Shown: positions 1-9,611, counted from the stretch's first letter. The stretch is DNA of 64,000 nt from Actinopolymorpha rutila (GCF_013407855.1 NZ_JACBZH010000001.1:6448001-6512000); one strand, 5' to 3'. Notes: generated from the sequence alone by a model not told the origin. Translations and numbers: made by a program.

Positions 1-253
1 CCTGGTCGCCGAGGTCCGGCGCCTCCTTGAGTCCGGTCCCGGCCTTCCCTGCGCCCTCACCTCCGCCCTTGCCGCCGCCCTTGTCCGACGGGTTGAGCGA
101 CAGGGCGGAGCACCCGGCGACGGAGAAGGCCGCGACCGACGTGAGACCGAACCGGAACAGTTCGCGTCGGCTCGGCGTTCGCTCCGGCGCTCGATCCAGT
201 GCCCGTTCCGCCGTACGGCCCGGCCGATGGTTCGGTGTTCCGGCTGTCTTCAT
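1..253 (-). CDS. Tat-exported lipoprotein, probable ABC-transporter substrate-binding protein (5' end only)
   Basis: Partial gene: only the first 84 codons are inside the window. The product opens with a basic segment containing SRRELFRFGL, a twin-arginine signal, then a hydrophobic stretch ending in the lipobox AGC at about residue 52, then a Gly/Lys-rich spacer. This is the usual front of a Tat-dependent lipoprotein. The segment after the spacer (LKEAPDLGDQ) resembles the start of mature solute-binding proteins of actinobacterial sugar or oligopeptide importers, but the binding domain lies outside the window, so the substrate is unknown. The ATG at 253 was chosen because a GGAG lies about 12 bases upstream and the Tat motif follows in frame. 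Confidence 0.65.
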   Translation of the reverse strand, partial: MKTAGTPNHRPGRTAERALDRAPERTPSRRELFRFGLTSVAAFSVAGCSALSLNPSDKGGGKGGGEGAGKAGTGLKEAPDLGDQ

Positions 254-542
254 CACGCACATGCTCCTCGTCGGAGTCGGGACCCCCGCTGGCGTGCGCC
301 CATCGTGTCCGTACGGAATCTGCGTGTAAAGAGTGGCCGATGTTTGCGGCCGACCTCGGCAATCGATCTGTTTCGACAGCGACGTATGTCAGGCCGCGGG
401 GAGTCCGCTGTTCTCCGGCAGATTCGTGTACGCACGACGGCGGGACCAGTCATGGGTGCAGGTTGAGATTGACGTCGATTCTTCTTGTGGGTAAGGGGTT
501 TCCCGCGAGCAGTAGTGGATCTTGTTCGGTAGAATCGAACGC
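254..542. other. Intergenic region between divergent genes
   Basis: About 290 bases separate the lipoprotein gene (leftward) from the DUF222-HNH gene (rightward). No convincing coding frame, RNA gene or strong palindrome is visible. Promoters for both genes should lie here. The motif TTGTTCGGTAGAATCGAACG sits directly before the HNH start codon. Confidence 0.4.
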
Positions 543-2478
543 ATGAGCGACGGCGGGGAGCACTTCGACGGCCACCTGGGCGATGGGTCCGGTGGTCGTC
601 GGGTGCTGCCTGCCGGGTTCGCTGATCTGCCGGGCGGGCCCGAGTTGGCGGCGGCGGTCGCTTCGGTCGACGTCCGTGAGTGCAACGGGTGGGAGCTGGA
701 AGAGCTGATCAAAGGCCAGCGGCGGTTGATCTGCTGGCTGGATGCTCAGTGTCTGGCGGCGGTGAACGAGCTGACCTACGCCGAGCCCGGCATGCGTGAT
801 GAGCCGGCCGGACGGACCGTCGCACCGGACCCGATGACCCCGGAAGTGCTCGAGCCGCTGCTGGGGTGGACCGGCTACCGCGCGCACCAGTACGTGTCTT
901 TGGCCGCCACCCTGCCCCGCCTGCCCCGGGTACGTGAAGCTCTGGCGACCGGGAAGTTGGAGCTCAACGAGGTCCGCACCATCGTGGACCGGGTCACCGA
1001 CGCCAAACCCGACCTGTGGGGCGCCATCGAGGACGCCATCTTCCCCAAGGTCCTGGAGTTGCGCGGCGGGTTGCTGCGCGCGAAGGTCGAGGCAGAGGTC
1101 CTCAAAGCCGACCCCGAAGCCGCATTGAAGCGGCATCGGGCCGCGCGGACCGGGCGGAACGTAGCGATGTGGCCCGCCGTCGACGGAGTCGCCGACCTCG
1201 CCATCCGCGGATTATCCGCCGCCAGGCCGCCGAGGCGTACGGCTACATCGACGCCATCGCCCGTGCCGTGAAGTCCACTGGCGACTCCCGCACCCTCAGC
1301 CAACTCCGCGCCGATGTGGCTGCCGCCCTACTGACCGGCACCGCCGACATCACCGACTGCTCCGCCCCCACGACCACCGGCAGTCAGGCCGACCAGACAC
1401 CCGGCGAGACCGAACAGGACCAGACCGAGCAGGACCAGGCGGCAAAGGAGCAGGCCGAGCAGGGCGAGACCGGGCAGTGCGACGCGGAAGGCAGCGCGCC
1501 GCATGGACAGGGTGAGACCGAGCGGACCGACACCCAGTCCGAGCAGGTGCCGGACGAGCAGGCACAGGGTGAGCCCCAGAAGGCGTCGGGTGTGCAGGGG
1601 CACTGTGCCGTTCACCGCTTCCCCGACCACGACCGGCACAGCGCCGACTGTGACTGCGGTGACTGCGCTCCCGCCGGGACCGGAAACACCACGCCCCACT
1701 ACGCCCCTGCCACTGCTCTGCCGCGCACGACGCCGCCGCCGAGCGCAACGCAACTACGGAGAACGCAGCCGCCGGACTTCCAGCTGCAGGGCAGATCCCG
1801 CAGCAGAACCGACGGCCCGATGAGGTGACTGACCCGTCAGCGGGCGGGACAACAACACCACCGCAAGCTTCGCCGCCCTGGTCTTCCTCGCAGCCGAGCT
1901 GGGGTGGGATACGAACGCGCGCGAAGATCCAGCTGAACGTTCCGCTGACCACCCTGATGGGACTGTCCACCCAGCCCGGTGAACTCGGCGGGTTCGGACC
2001 CGTCATCACCGAGGTCGCCGAACGCCTGGTCGCGAACAACCTCACCAACCCCGAAGCCCGATTCACCGTGGGTGTCACCCACCCGGTCACCGGACGGCTA
2101 CTCCACCTGCATCCCATCCCGGCCAGGTTCCTGCGCGGGCTGCAGGCAGAACTCGTCCATGCCCGCGACCAGCGCTGCGTGTGGACCACCTGCCGCAGAC
2201 CCGCAGCAACCTGCCACCTCGACCACAACACCGAACACCACGACGGCGGGGAAACCGCCGTGGACAACATCGCCCCACTGTGCCCCCGGCACCACAAAGC
2301 CAAAACCGACCGCGACTGGAAACTCCAACAGACCGGCCCCGGCGAACACACCCTCACCGACCCCTACGGCCGGCACCACCGAAGCGGAGCACCATCCCTC
2401 ACCGACCCAGCACCACCCGAACCGGCACCCGCCACCGCCGGCACGAGGGCGGCCGACGACGACCTGCCGCCGTTCTGA
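543..2478 (+). pseudogene. DUF222 / 13E12-family HNH endonuclease-like gene, broken by two frameshifts
   Basis: One protein is spread over three frames. Frame 1 (543 to about 1222) carries the DUF222 helical core, ending in ADLAIRGLSA. The natural continuation, QAAEAYGYIDAIARAV, is in another frame, consistent with loss of one base near 1221-1224. Frame 2 runs through a Glu/Gln-rich linker to a stop at 1828. Frame 3 carries the rest of DUF222 (KIQLNVPLTTLMGL) and a C-terminal HNH site, CHLDHNTEHHDGG...NIAPLCPRHHKAK. A GTG at 1825 overlaps the frame-2 stop, but codons upstream in frame 3 read sensibly, so the second shift probably lies inside the linker (about 1500-1800). The family is highly repeated in actinobacterial genomes and its function is poorly defined. 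Sequencing error in this GC-rich linker is possible; otherwise it is a recently inactivated copy. Confidence 0.8.
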
Positions 2479-2504
2479 GAGCCCGTCCCTGGTCCAGAGG
2501 TGGG

Positions 2505-3563
2505 TTACCCGACAAGGCGGAGGACCTCACCGAACAGTTCGGTGGGCGACGGGTTGACGAGGGCGCCCTCGGCCTCGCGGTCGGCGTACTCGCGCATGTC
2601 GGCCGCCTGCTCGTGGTCGAGGCTGAATGACGCCTGTGCGGACACGTAGTTCAGGTAGCCGGCGAGGTTCGCGCTGAACGCCTCCATGCCGGTCACGCGC
2701 CCGTGACCACCGGCCTGGCGGTAGGCGCGCAGGAACTCCCGCACCCGGTCGGCGTACACAACACCGTCGTCGGTACACCAGGTCGTCAGTACGCCGGCGA
2801 GCACCCGGTCCGGCATGCTCGGCCCGGCATCCTCCCAGTCCAGCAGCACGTGGCGTCCGGACCCGTCGATGAAGACGTTCTGAGGCTGGAAGTCCAGGTG
2901 ACTGTAGATCAGCGCCGACCGGTCGGCCGGTTTCACCTGTGCGCACAGGGTGTTCAGGAGCGGGATCCGCTGCTCCAGCAGGGGTGCCCACGGCCGCTGG
3001 TCGGCTTTCCCCTTCACCAGCAGGGCGTCCCACTGTTCCGGCGTCGGCACCTGGTCGTGCCACGGGTCGGGATCGACATCGGCATAGGAGTGCCGCAGCC
3101 CGTGCAGAACGCCGAGCGTGTGCCCGACCCACCGGATGACGCCTGGCTCACCGGCCTCGACCGGGCGCCCTTCCACCCAGCTGAACACCCGCACGTCCGC
3201 GCCGCCGAGTTCGGCGGGCAGAGTGCACACGTACCGGCCGTCGACCGTACGCAGGTTGGCGGGCGAGGCGACCCCGGCGGCCGCCGCGGCGTCGCGGAGA
3301 GAGGCCTCCCGGACCACCGCGGCCTCGTCGAACCCCCAGAACAGTTCCTTGACCGCGTAGTCACGACCCGGAAGCGACAGCCGCCAGATCCGGCCCATCG
3401 CACCGCGGGCGACCGGGGTCAACCGGCCGTCGCCCGAAGGTTCACCTCGCTCCGAACGTTCAGGCTGCACGGGCGCACCGGTACGGCCGCTGTCGAGCGC
3501 GAACCTCTCACACACGTACCGGATCGCGGCCGGTGTCGGCTCCAACCTTCGCTGCACCGTCAT
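2505..3563 (-). CDS. Aminoglycoside-phosphotransferase (APH) family kinase
   Basis: A 352-residue protein with the APH/choline-kinase fold signature. The catalytic loop SHLDFQPQNV spans residues 221-230, with the catalytic Asp at 224, and the metal-binding LLDWEDAG follows at about 240. The N-lobe Lys is probably in YAVKEL near residue 72. It would transfer phosphate from ATP to a small-molecule hydroxyl; the substrate cannot be read from the sequence. The ATG overlaps the stop of the upstream small frame as ATGA, which suggests a two-gene transcript. Other members of this family act on aminoglycosides, macrolides, homoserine or fructosamines, so a resistance role should not be assumed. Confidence 0.85.
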   Translation of the reverse strand: MTVQRRLEPTPAAIRYVCERFALDSGRTGAPVQPERSERGEPSGDGRLTPVARGAMGRIWRLSLPGRDYAVKELFWGFDEAAVVREASLRDAAAAAGVASPANLRTVDGRYVCTLPAELGGADVRVFSWVEGRPVEAGEPGVIRWVGHTLGVLHGLRHSYADVDPDPWHDQVPTPEQWDALLVKGKADQRPWAPLLEQRIPLLNTLCAQVKPADRSALIYSHLDFQPQNVFIDGSGRHVLLDWEDAGPSMPDRVLAGVLTTWCTDDGVVYADRVREFLRAYRQAGGHGRVTGMEAFSANLAGYLNYVSAQASFSLDHEQAADMREYADREAEGALVNPSPTELFGEVLRLVG

Positions 3564-3799
3564 GCCGACCTCGGCAGCCCGAGTGCGGCCAGCGCCTGAC
3601 CGAGTACGTCCTCAGCGGGAGCGGTGGCGTCCAGGTCGATCACGACCCAACCGGTCGCCTCCCGGACGTCGCCGTCAAGGAACAGCACGAGCGGCACCAG
3701 GTCGTCCTTGTCCCGGAATCCCTGGGTGACCTCTGCGAACTCCGGATTCCCTATCCCGGGAGCGACACCTTCGATCATCACCAACCGTGGACCCGTCAC
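3560..3799 (-). pseudogene. Short P-loop-kinase-like fragment coupled to the APH gene
   Basis: This frame of about 79 codons (GTG at 3799, no clear ribosome site) begins MTGPRLVMIEGVAPGIG. It resembles the start of a P-loop nucleotide kinase (IEGVPGSGKST) without the Lys-Ser/Thr of the Walker A motif. It then runs directly into what looks like a C-terminal helix (EDVLGQALAALGLP). The middle of a normal kinase of about 170 residues is missing, consistent with an internal deletion. Its stop overlaps the APH start as ATGA, so the coupling survives even if the protein is non-functional. The frame stays open upstream to 4033, but that part looks non-coding. Confidence 0.35.
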
Positions 3800-3891
3800 C
3801 TGGGTGAGGATGTCCGCTCCGGCGCGTCGGGAGCAACCGGTTTTGACCTCAGTGGGGGCCAAGTGCCGTTCCCCTTGCCACACTGGTCGGC

Positions 3892-4896
3892 ATGTCGCTG
3901 CGCAGTACGCCTCCCCCGCCGGTTCGTGGTCCAGTCGACGTCGCGAAGGACGCAGAGCGCCGCTCCTCCGCCGTACTCCCTCCACAGCTGCGACCCGGTG
4001 ACCGTGTCCGGTTCGTGTCACCGGCCAGTCCACCGAGCCGGGAGGGTGTCGAACGCGGTATCGAGATCCTGACCGGCTGGGGCCTGCGGGTCGAGGTCGC
4101 CGACCACGTCTTCGACCAGGTGGGCTATCTGGCCGGTACCGACGACGATCGGCTGGCCGACATCAACGCGGCACTGCGCGACCCTGGCGTACGCGCTGTC
4201 TTCGCGACGCGGGGCGGCAAGGGCGCCTACCGCATCGCCGGCGATCTCGACTGGGACGCCGCCCGGCGCGACCCGAAGCCGCTGGTCGGGTTCAGCGACG
4301 TCACCCACCTGCATCTCGCCCTGTGGCGGCACTGCCGACTTGCGGGCATACACGGCCCGTTCGTCAACTGGTACGACGAGTACACGGGTCCCGACGCGGC
4401 GGAAGGGCTGCGCCGAGCACTGATGACCACCGACCGCGTCACGGTGCACGCCGACCCGGACGTACCCACCGCGAAGGTCACGATCGAGGGAACGGCGACC
4501 GGTTTCCTCCTCGGCGGCAACCTCACCGCGATCTGCAACGAGGTCGGCGCGGACCTGCCCAGCCTGGACGGAGCGATCCTGTTCATCGAGGACCAGAAGG
4601 GCACCGGGCTCGGCCAGGTCGACCGGCAGCTCACCCAGCTGCTGAGGTCCGGCTCACTGGACGGGGTGCGCGGCGTGGCTGTCGGCCAGTTCCCCGGCTT
4701 CGAGCAGGACACCGTGCACGGGTGGACGGTCATCGACGTACTGCGTGACCGGCTTGCCAGGCTGGACGTTCCGGTGCTCGGCGGTGTTCCGGTCGGCCAC
4801 GCGAAACGACTCGACCTCCCCACTCTCCCGCTCGGGCCCCAGGCCACGATCGACACCGCGGCCGGGACCCTGAGCATCGAGGCAGGTGTGCGATGA
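3892..4896 (+). CDS. LD-carboxypeptidase (peptidase family S66)
   Basis: A 334-residue S66 serine peptidase of the LdcA/MccF type. These enzymes cleave L,D-amide bonds, in murein tetrapeptides during wall recycling or in peptide antibiotics. The landmarks are LRPGDRVRFVSPASP near residue 33, the nucleophile in GFSD (Ser135), a Glu in the FIED segment near 230, and a C-terminal VPVGHAKRLDLPTLPLG block holding the catalytic His. There are about 28 extra N-terminal residues before the conserved start, so a later start cannot be excluded. The stop overlaps the next ATG by four bases, indicating co-transcription with the oxidoreductase. Confidence 0.9.
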   Translation: MSLRSTPPPPVRGPVDVAKDAERRSSAVLPPQLRPGDRVRFVSPASPPSREGVERGIEILTGWGLRVEVADHVFDQVGYLAGTDDDRLADINAALRDPGVRAVFATRGGKGAYRIAGDLDWDAARRDPKPLVGFSDVTHLHLALWRHCRLAGIHGPFVNWYDEYTGPDAAEGLRRALMTTDRVTVHADPDVPTAKVTIEGTATGFLLGGNLTAICNEVGADLPSLDGAILFIEDQKGTGLGQVDRQLTQLLRSGSLDGVRGVAVGQFPGFEQDTVHGWTVIDVLRDRLARLDVPVLGGVPVGHAKRLDLPTLPLGPQATIDTAAGTLSIEAGVR

Positions 4897-6050
4897 CGAA
4901 CCGAGAACCACTTCGGATCGGCATCGCCGGAGCGGCGCGGGGAGCGGGCTTCGTCGCCGGGGTTCGGGTGGCGGAGTCGGCCGGGGCTGCACGACTGGAA
5001 GCGGTCTACGACCCGGACTCCTCCGCGGTGGAACGCTTCTCGCGAGAAAACGACGTGCCGACCACCTGCGCGAGCTTCGAGGAGTTGCTCGAACGCGTCG
5101 ACGCGGTGGTGCTCTCCTCACCGCAGCACCACCATGCGCCCCAGGCGATCGCCGCACTCGACGCCGGCGTGCACGTGCTGTCGGAGGTACCCGCCGCGGT
5201 GAGCCTGTTGCAGAGCGAGGCACTCGTCGGGGCCGTCCGCGCAAGCACGGCGACGTACGCCATGGCGGAGAACTACTGCTACATCCGTGCCAACCTGATG
5301 GTTCGTACGATGGCGCGGTCCGGCGTCTTCGGCGAGCTCTACTACGGCGAGGGCGAGTACCTCCACGACGTCCGCGACCTGCAGCAGACGCCAAGCGGGC
5401 AACGCAGTTGGCGGTCGTACTGGCAGGCCGGCCGCAACGGTTTCACCTATCCCACGCACAGTCTCGGCCCACTGCTGCAGTGGTTCGACGACCGCATCGT
5501 CGCGGTCAGCTGCGTGGGCACCGGAAACCACACCGCACCCGAGCACGAGATCGACGACACCGTCGTCCTGCTCGCCCGTACCCGCCGCGGCGCCCTGCTG
5601 CGCGCCCGCCTCGACATGCTCTCCAACCGGCCTCACCTGATGGACTACTACTCGCTGCAGGGAACCACCGGCGCCTACGAGGCGGCGCGAGCGATTGGAC
5701 AGGAGCCCCGGGTCTACGTGCGCGGGCGCAGCACCGAGGGCGCGTGGGACTCGCTGGACTCCTACGCGGCCGACTTCCTGCCCGCCCGTTATGCGCAACC
5801 ACCGACCAGCGCGGGGCACTGGGGCGCCGACGCCTGGCCGATCCTCGACTTCCTCGAGACCGTACGCGAGGGGCGGCCACCCCAGGACTCGATGCCCGTC
5901 GACGTCTACGCCGCGCTGAACATGACCCTCCCCGGAGTCGTGTCCGAGGCCTCCATCAACCAGGGCGGGACCTGGATCGCGGTGCCCGACCCGACGAGGT
6001 TCACCGCCGGCATCGGCACCGAACCCGGCCGGGCGAGCCCGCTGGCCTAG
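4893..6050 (+). CDS. Gfo/Idh/MocA-family NAD(P)-dependent oxidoreductase
   Basis: A 385-residue cytosolic dehydrogenase of the glucose-fructose oxidoreductase / inositol dehydrogenase superfamily. The N-terminal Rossmann fold begins RIGIAGAARGAGF at residue 8. A segment at about 90-100 (EVPAAVSLLQ) takes the place of the classical EKP motif, so the usual catalytic-site Lys is Val or Pro here. This is seen in subfamilies and makes the exact reaction uncertain. The substrate is probably a sugar or polyol derivative. It is translationally coupled to the LD-carboxypeptidase gene (ATGA) and followed 75 bases later by peptidase E. Confidence 0.9.
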   Translation: MTNREPLRIGIAGAARGAGFVAGVRVAESAGAARLEAVYDPDSSAVERFSRENDVPTTCASFEELLERVDAVVLSSPQHHHAPQAIAALDAGVHVLSEVPAAVSLLQSEALVGAVRASTATYAMAENYCYIRANLMVRTMARSGVFGELYYGEGEYLHDVRDLQQTPSGQRSWRSYWQAGRNGFTYPTHSLGPLLQWFDDRIVAVSCVGTGNHTAPEHEIDDTVVLLARTRRGALLRARLDMLSNRPHLMDYYSLQGTTGAYEAARAIGQEPRVYVRGRSTEGAWDSLDSYAADFLPARYAQPPTSAGHWGADAWPILDFLETVREGRPPQDSMPVDVYAALNMTLPGVVSEASINQGGTWIAVPDPTRFTAGIGTEPGRASPLA

Positions 6051-6125
6051 GGTCTGACCCACCCCGAACGCCACCGGACCCGGCTCCCGTAGCAGCTTCG
6101 GCGACACCCCGGAGGAAAGGTCTGC

Positions 6126-6812
6126 ATGAAGCTTCTTCTCACTTCCTCAGGCATCAGCAACCAGAGCATCTCCGACGCGCTCGTCGAACTGCTGGGGAAG
6201 CCGATTGCCGAGTCCCGCGCCCTCTTCGTTCCGACCGCCATCTACCCGTTCCCCGGCGGTGCCGGCATGGCATGGCGGGCGATCTCCGGAACGGCTCAGA
6301 GCCCGCTGTGCGAGCTGGGTTGGAAGTCCCTGGGAGTGCTGGAACTCACCGCGCTGCCGACCATTCGGGAAGAGAGTTGGGTTCCCATGGTCCGGGACGC
6401 CGACGCGCTGCTCGTCTGGGGCGGTGATGTGCTCTATCTGTGTCACTGGATGCGGCAGTCGGGCCTGGCAGACCTCCTGCCGTCGTTGAGCGATTCGGTC
6501 TACGTGGGCGTGAGCGCCGGGAGCATCGCGGTGACCCCCTACAACTGTGACGCGGAGTTCGACCTGGAGTTCGTGCCCACAGGCAGCGACATGGCGCAGG
6601 GAGCCGGGAGGGCGCTGGGGCTGGTGGACTTCACGTTGTATCCGCACCTCGATCGCGAGGACATGCCGGACACTTCTCTGGCCAACATAGAAAAATGGGC
6701 GGCCGGGATCCCGGTCCCGACGTACGCGATAGACGACGAGACGGCCATCAAAGTGATCGACGGCACCGTTGACGTCGTCTCCGAAGGGCACTGGAAGCTG
6801 TTCAACCCCTGA
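6126..6812 (+). CDS. Peptidase E-like serine peptidase (family S51)
   Basis: A 228-residue protein of the PepE/cyanophycinase group, with a class-I-glutamine-amidotransferase-like fold. The nucleophile elbow GVSAGS lies near residue 130. It is preceded by ALLVWGGDVLYL, where the fold carries its GGxxF/L loop, and followed by LGLVDFTLYPHLD with the probable catalytic His. Known members hydrolyse Asp-X dipeptides. The start is supported by GGAGGAAAGG 5-14 bases upstream. It stands last in a run with an S66 peptidase and an oxidoreductase, so a role in cell-wall peptide or small-peptide turnover is plausible. Confidence 0.9.
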   Translation: MKLLLTSSGISNQSISDALVELLGKPIAESRALFVPTAIYPFPGGAGMAWRAISGTAQSPLCELGWKSLGVLELTALPTIREESWVPMVRDADALLVWGGDVLYLCHWMRQSGLADLLPSLSDSVYVGVSAGSIAVTPYNCDAEFDLEFVPTGSDMAQGAGRALGLVDFTLYPHLDREDMPDTSLANIEKWAAGIPVPTYAIDDETAIKVIDGTVDVVSEGHWKLFNP

Positions 6813-6836
6813 CACAGAATCTGCGCTTCGACGCCA

Positions 6837-8309
6837 TCAGTGGGTTCGCAACCCACGCTGATTCACGTTCTCGAACGACTCCGCGGCGCGGGCTGCGGTG
6901 CGCGACGCCCAGCGTCCGGTGCTGAGCAGCCCCAGCGCGACGATGCCGACGCCGAGTCCGAGTACCAGGAACCACACGCCGTGTGCCGTACGGACGAATG
7001 CCGGCCCGCCCTGCCCCACCGCGGATCCCACGACGGTTCCGGAGATCGCGACGCCGAGCGTGACGCCGACCTGCCGACCGGTGGAGACCACCGACGCCGC
7101 CACCCCGGTCATCGCGCGCGGCATGCCGGCGACCGCGGTGTTGGTGATCGGCGGATTGACACAGGCCAGGAAGACGCCGAACAGCAGGAAGGACGCGAGT
7201 ACGCCCGGCAGCGGAGTGGACGACCCGAGCAGGAGTGACACGCAGCCACCCAGGGCCAACGCGGATCCGGCGACCAGCAGTGGCAGCCGGGGACCCCGCG
7301 TCCCGACGATGCGCCCCACGGCCGGGGACAGCGCCGCCACCAGCACCCCGACCGGCAGCATGCTCAGCCCGGCACTCAGTGGCGACATGGCCCGCACGTC
7401 CTGGAGGTACTGCGGGGTCACGAACAGGAACGCACCGAAGGCGCACAGCGCCAACAGCGCCGTCATGATCGCGCCGCCGAACGACACGCTGCGGAACAGG
7501 CGCAGCTCCAGCAGCGGATCCGCCCGCCGCGGCTCGTACGCCAGAATGCCCGCCACGCTGAGCGTGGCGACGGCGAGAAGGCCGAGGATGACCGGTGACG
7601 TCCAGCCGAATTGCCTGGACTCGATGATCGCGTAGACGACACTGCCCAGCAGCAGGATGACCAGCGTCTGTCCCACCGGGTCGAACCGGCGCGCCCGGGG
7701 TGCGCGGGACTCCGGCACGAACACCGCGGTGAATCCGATCGCGGCGACGACGATCGGTACGTTGACCCAGAAGATCGAGTGCCAGCCGAAGCCGTCCACC
7801 AGGGCACCGCCGAGGATGGGGCCAAGTGCCAGCGCCAGGCCACTCACCGAACCGAACACACCGATCGCCCTGGCCCGCTCGACCGGATCGGGGAACGCCG
7901 TGGCGACGATCGCCATCGCCACCGGGTTGAGCATCGTGCCACCGACGGCCTGCAGGGCACGCGCCGCGACCAGCCAGCCGATGCTCGGCGCCAGGCCGCA
8001 CAGCAGGGAGCCGAGTCCGAAGAACGCCAGACCGATCTGGAAGACCCGCCGCCGGCCGACCCGATCGGCGGTCGATCCGCCCAGCACCAGGAAGCCGGCG
8101 AGCACGAGCGTGTACGCGTCAACCGTCCATTGCAGCCCGGATGTCGTGGCGTGCAAGTCGTGGCGAATCGCCGGCAAGGCGACGTTGACAATGGAAACGT
8201 CCATGATCACCACGAGCATGCTGATGCAGCAGATCGCGAGCACCACGGGGCGGTGGCGCCGGTCGAGTGCTGCCGCGGGGGCAATCGTCGAAAGCGTTGA
8301 GCTGCTCAT
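6837..8309 (-). CDS. MFS multidrug exporter, DHA2 (EmrB/QacA) family
   Basis: A 490-residue integral membrane protein with about fourteen predicted transmembrane helices. MFS signatures include DVSIVNVALPAI in helix 1 (motif D1), GGSTADRVGRRR after helix 2 (motif A) and LGPILGGALVDGFGW in helix 5 (motif C, antiporter type). It is expected to expel hydrophobic cations or drugs in exchange for protons. It diverges from a MerR-family gene only 24 bases away, a classic arrangement in which the regulator controls the pump. Substrate unknown. Confidence 0.93.
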   Translation of the reverse strand: MSSSTLSTIAPAAALDRRHRPVVLAICCISMLVVIMDVSIVNVALPAIRHDLHATTSGLQWTVDAYTLVLAGFLVLGGSTADRVGRRRVFQIGLAFFGLGSLLCGLAPSIGWLVAARALQAVGGTMLNPVAMAIVATAFPDPVERARAIGVFGSVSGLALALGPILGGALVDGFGWHSIFWVNVPIVVAAIGFTAVFVPESRAPRARRFDPVGQTLVILLLGSVVYAIIESRQFGWTSPVILGLLAVATLSVAGILAYEPRRADPLLELRLFRSVSFGGAIMTALLALCAFGAFLFVTPQYLQDVRAMSPLSAGLSMLPVGVLVAALSPAVGRIVGTRGPRLPLLVAGSALALGGCVSLLLGSSTPLPGVLASFLLFGVFLACVNPPITNTAVAGMPRAMTGVAASVVSTGRQVGVTLGVAISGTVVGSAVGQGGPAFVRTAHGVWFLVLGLGVGIVALGLLSTGRWASRTAARAAESFENVNQRGLRTH

Positions 8310-8326
8310 GACGACGAAGCTAGGAT
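8297..8326 (+). promoter_or_regulatory. Candidate promoter of the merR-like gene, leaderless
   Basis: TTGAGC (about 8297-8302) and TAGGAT (8321-8326) are separated by 18 bases. The GTG start is only 7 bases after TAGGAT, so transcription would begin at or next to the start codon. The promoter lies within the first codons of the divergent MFS gene, so a regulator bound here would affect both genes. Confidence 0.4.
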
Positions 8327-8333
8327 TTAGAGC

Positions 8334-8816
8334 GTGCTCGAAGTCAAGCCGAAGTCCGAAGCCCTACCCGACCACGCCGTCCCGGAGGCGGGCCTGAGCA
8401 TCGCCGAGGCCGCCGGCCGCACGGGCGTGAGTGCGCACACCCTGCGCTACTACGAACGCGCCGGCCTGGTCGTCACCGATGTCGACCGCACCGCCGGCGG
8501 ACGGCGGCGCTACCACCAGCTCGACCTGGACTGGATCCTCGTCTGCACCAGGTTGCGCGCCACCGGCATGCCCATCAAGACCATTCGCCGGTACGCCGAG
8601 CTCGTGTCCGCCGGACGGGGCAACGAGGAGGAGCGCCTCGCCCTGCTGGAGGCGCACCGCACCGAGGTGCTCGCCCAGTTGGCCGACATCCAGGAGAACC
8701 TCCGGCTGATCGACCACAAGATCGACGTCTACCGCGGCCGGCTCGACGCCGGTGACGCCGACCAGCTGTGGGCGCCCACACCCGACGGCGAGGCCCGCGA
8801 CCGCGCCGGCCGCTGA
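8334..8816 (+). CDS. MerR-family transcriptional regulator
   Basis: A 160-residue DNA-binding protein. The winged helix starts LSIAEAAGRTGVSAHTLRYYERAGL (residues 22-46), diagnostic of the MerR family. A dimerisation coiled coil follows (LLEAHRTEVLAQLADIQENL region), then a short Asp-rich tail. There are no conserved cysteines in the effector region, so it is more like the SoxR-unrelated, drug-responsive or aldehyde-responsive branch than the metal sensors. It probably regulates itself and the divergent MFS pump. The GTG start has no upstream ribosome site and fits leaderless initiation. Confidence 0.9.
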   Translation: MLEVKPKSEALPDHAVPEAGLSIAEAAGRTGVSAHTLRYYERAGLVVTDVDRTAGGRRRYHQLDLDWILVCTRLRATGMPIKTIRRYAELVSAGRGNEEERLALLEAHRTEVLAQLADIQENLRLIDHKIDVYRGRLDAGDADQLWAPTPDGEARDRAGR

Positions 8817-8936
8817 TCACCTTCTGGCCCGCCGCGCTGGGATGCCGGGGCGGTTTTGGCCTGGGGCCTGATCGGTAGGTACTGCATGCCACAGGTCTTT
8901 GCCCAGAAGGTGCCCGGAAGGTCCTCAGAAGGTGCG

Positions 8937-9611
8937 GTGCAGGTGACGCGGTCGAGACGGGCGTCGGAGGCGGCCGGCGCTTCGGCACGCCGGGCCGTGC
9001 TGGTCGCGACCGCGTGTGGACTGGCGGCCGCAGCGATCGCCGCGGTCGCCGTGCCCGCGCCGTACCTGCCCCTGATCGGCTGGGACGTGGGAGCGCTGGC
9101 GTTCCTGTTCGTCATCTGGCGACGCATCGGCCGCCTCGACGGCCCGGCGACCGCCGCCGACGCGAGCCGGGAGGACCCCACCCGAGCTGTCGCCGACCTG
9201 ACGCTGCTCGTCGCCGCGCTCGCCAGCCTGGTCGCGATCGGCTGGATGATCGTCAGTGCGAACGACCGGAATCCGCTGGACGTCGTCCTGCACGTCGGGC
9301 TCGGGGTCCTCAGCGTGATCGTCTCGTGGGTGGTGGTGCACACGATCTTCACGCTGCGGTACGCCCGCCTGTACTACTCGGACGGCCGCGGTGGCGTGAA
9401 CTTCCACGACAGCGACCCCGAAGCCCAGCCGCGCTTCGTCGACTTCGCCTACATCGCCTTCACCGTCGGGATGACCTACCAGGTCTCCGACACCGAACTG
9501 CGCACCTCCGTGTTTCGCGCTCACGTGCTGCGCCAGGCGCTGATGTCGTACCTGTTCGGCGCGGTCATCCTGGCACTCCTGATCAACCTCGTCGCCGGGC
9601 TGAACCGCTGA
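8937..9611 (+). CDS. DUF1345 family membrane protein
   Basis: A protein of about 224 residues with five likely transmembrane helices. The family hallmarks are present: an early ACGLAAAAIAAVAV helix, DLTLLVAALASLVAIGWM, a long central helix (VLSVIVSWVVVHTIFTLRYARLYY), then FVDFAYIAFTVGMTYQVSD and a C-terminal helix. DUF1345 proteins have no assigned function. GTG 8937 was preferred over upstream starts because AGAAGG lies 4 bases before it and the predicted basic N-terminus follows. Confidence 0.8.
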   Translation: MQVTRSRRASEAAGASARRAVLVATACGLAAAAIAAVAVPAPYLPLIGWDVGALAFLFVIWRRIGRLDGPATAADASREDPTRAVADLTLLVAALASLVAIGWMIVSANDRNPLDVVLHVGLGVLSVIVSWVVVHTIFTLRYARLYYSDGRGGVNFHDSDPEAQPRFVDFAYIAFTVGMTYQVSDTELRTSVFRAHVLRQALMSYLFGAVILALLINLVAGLNR

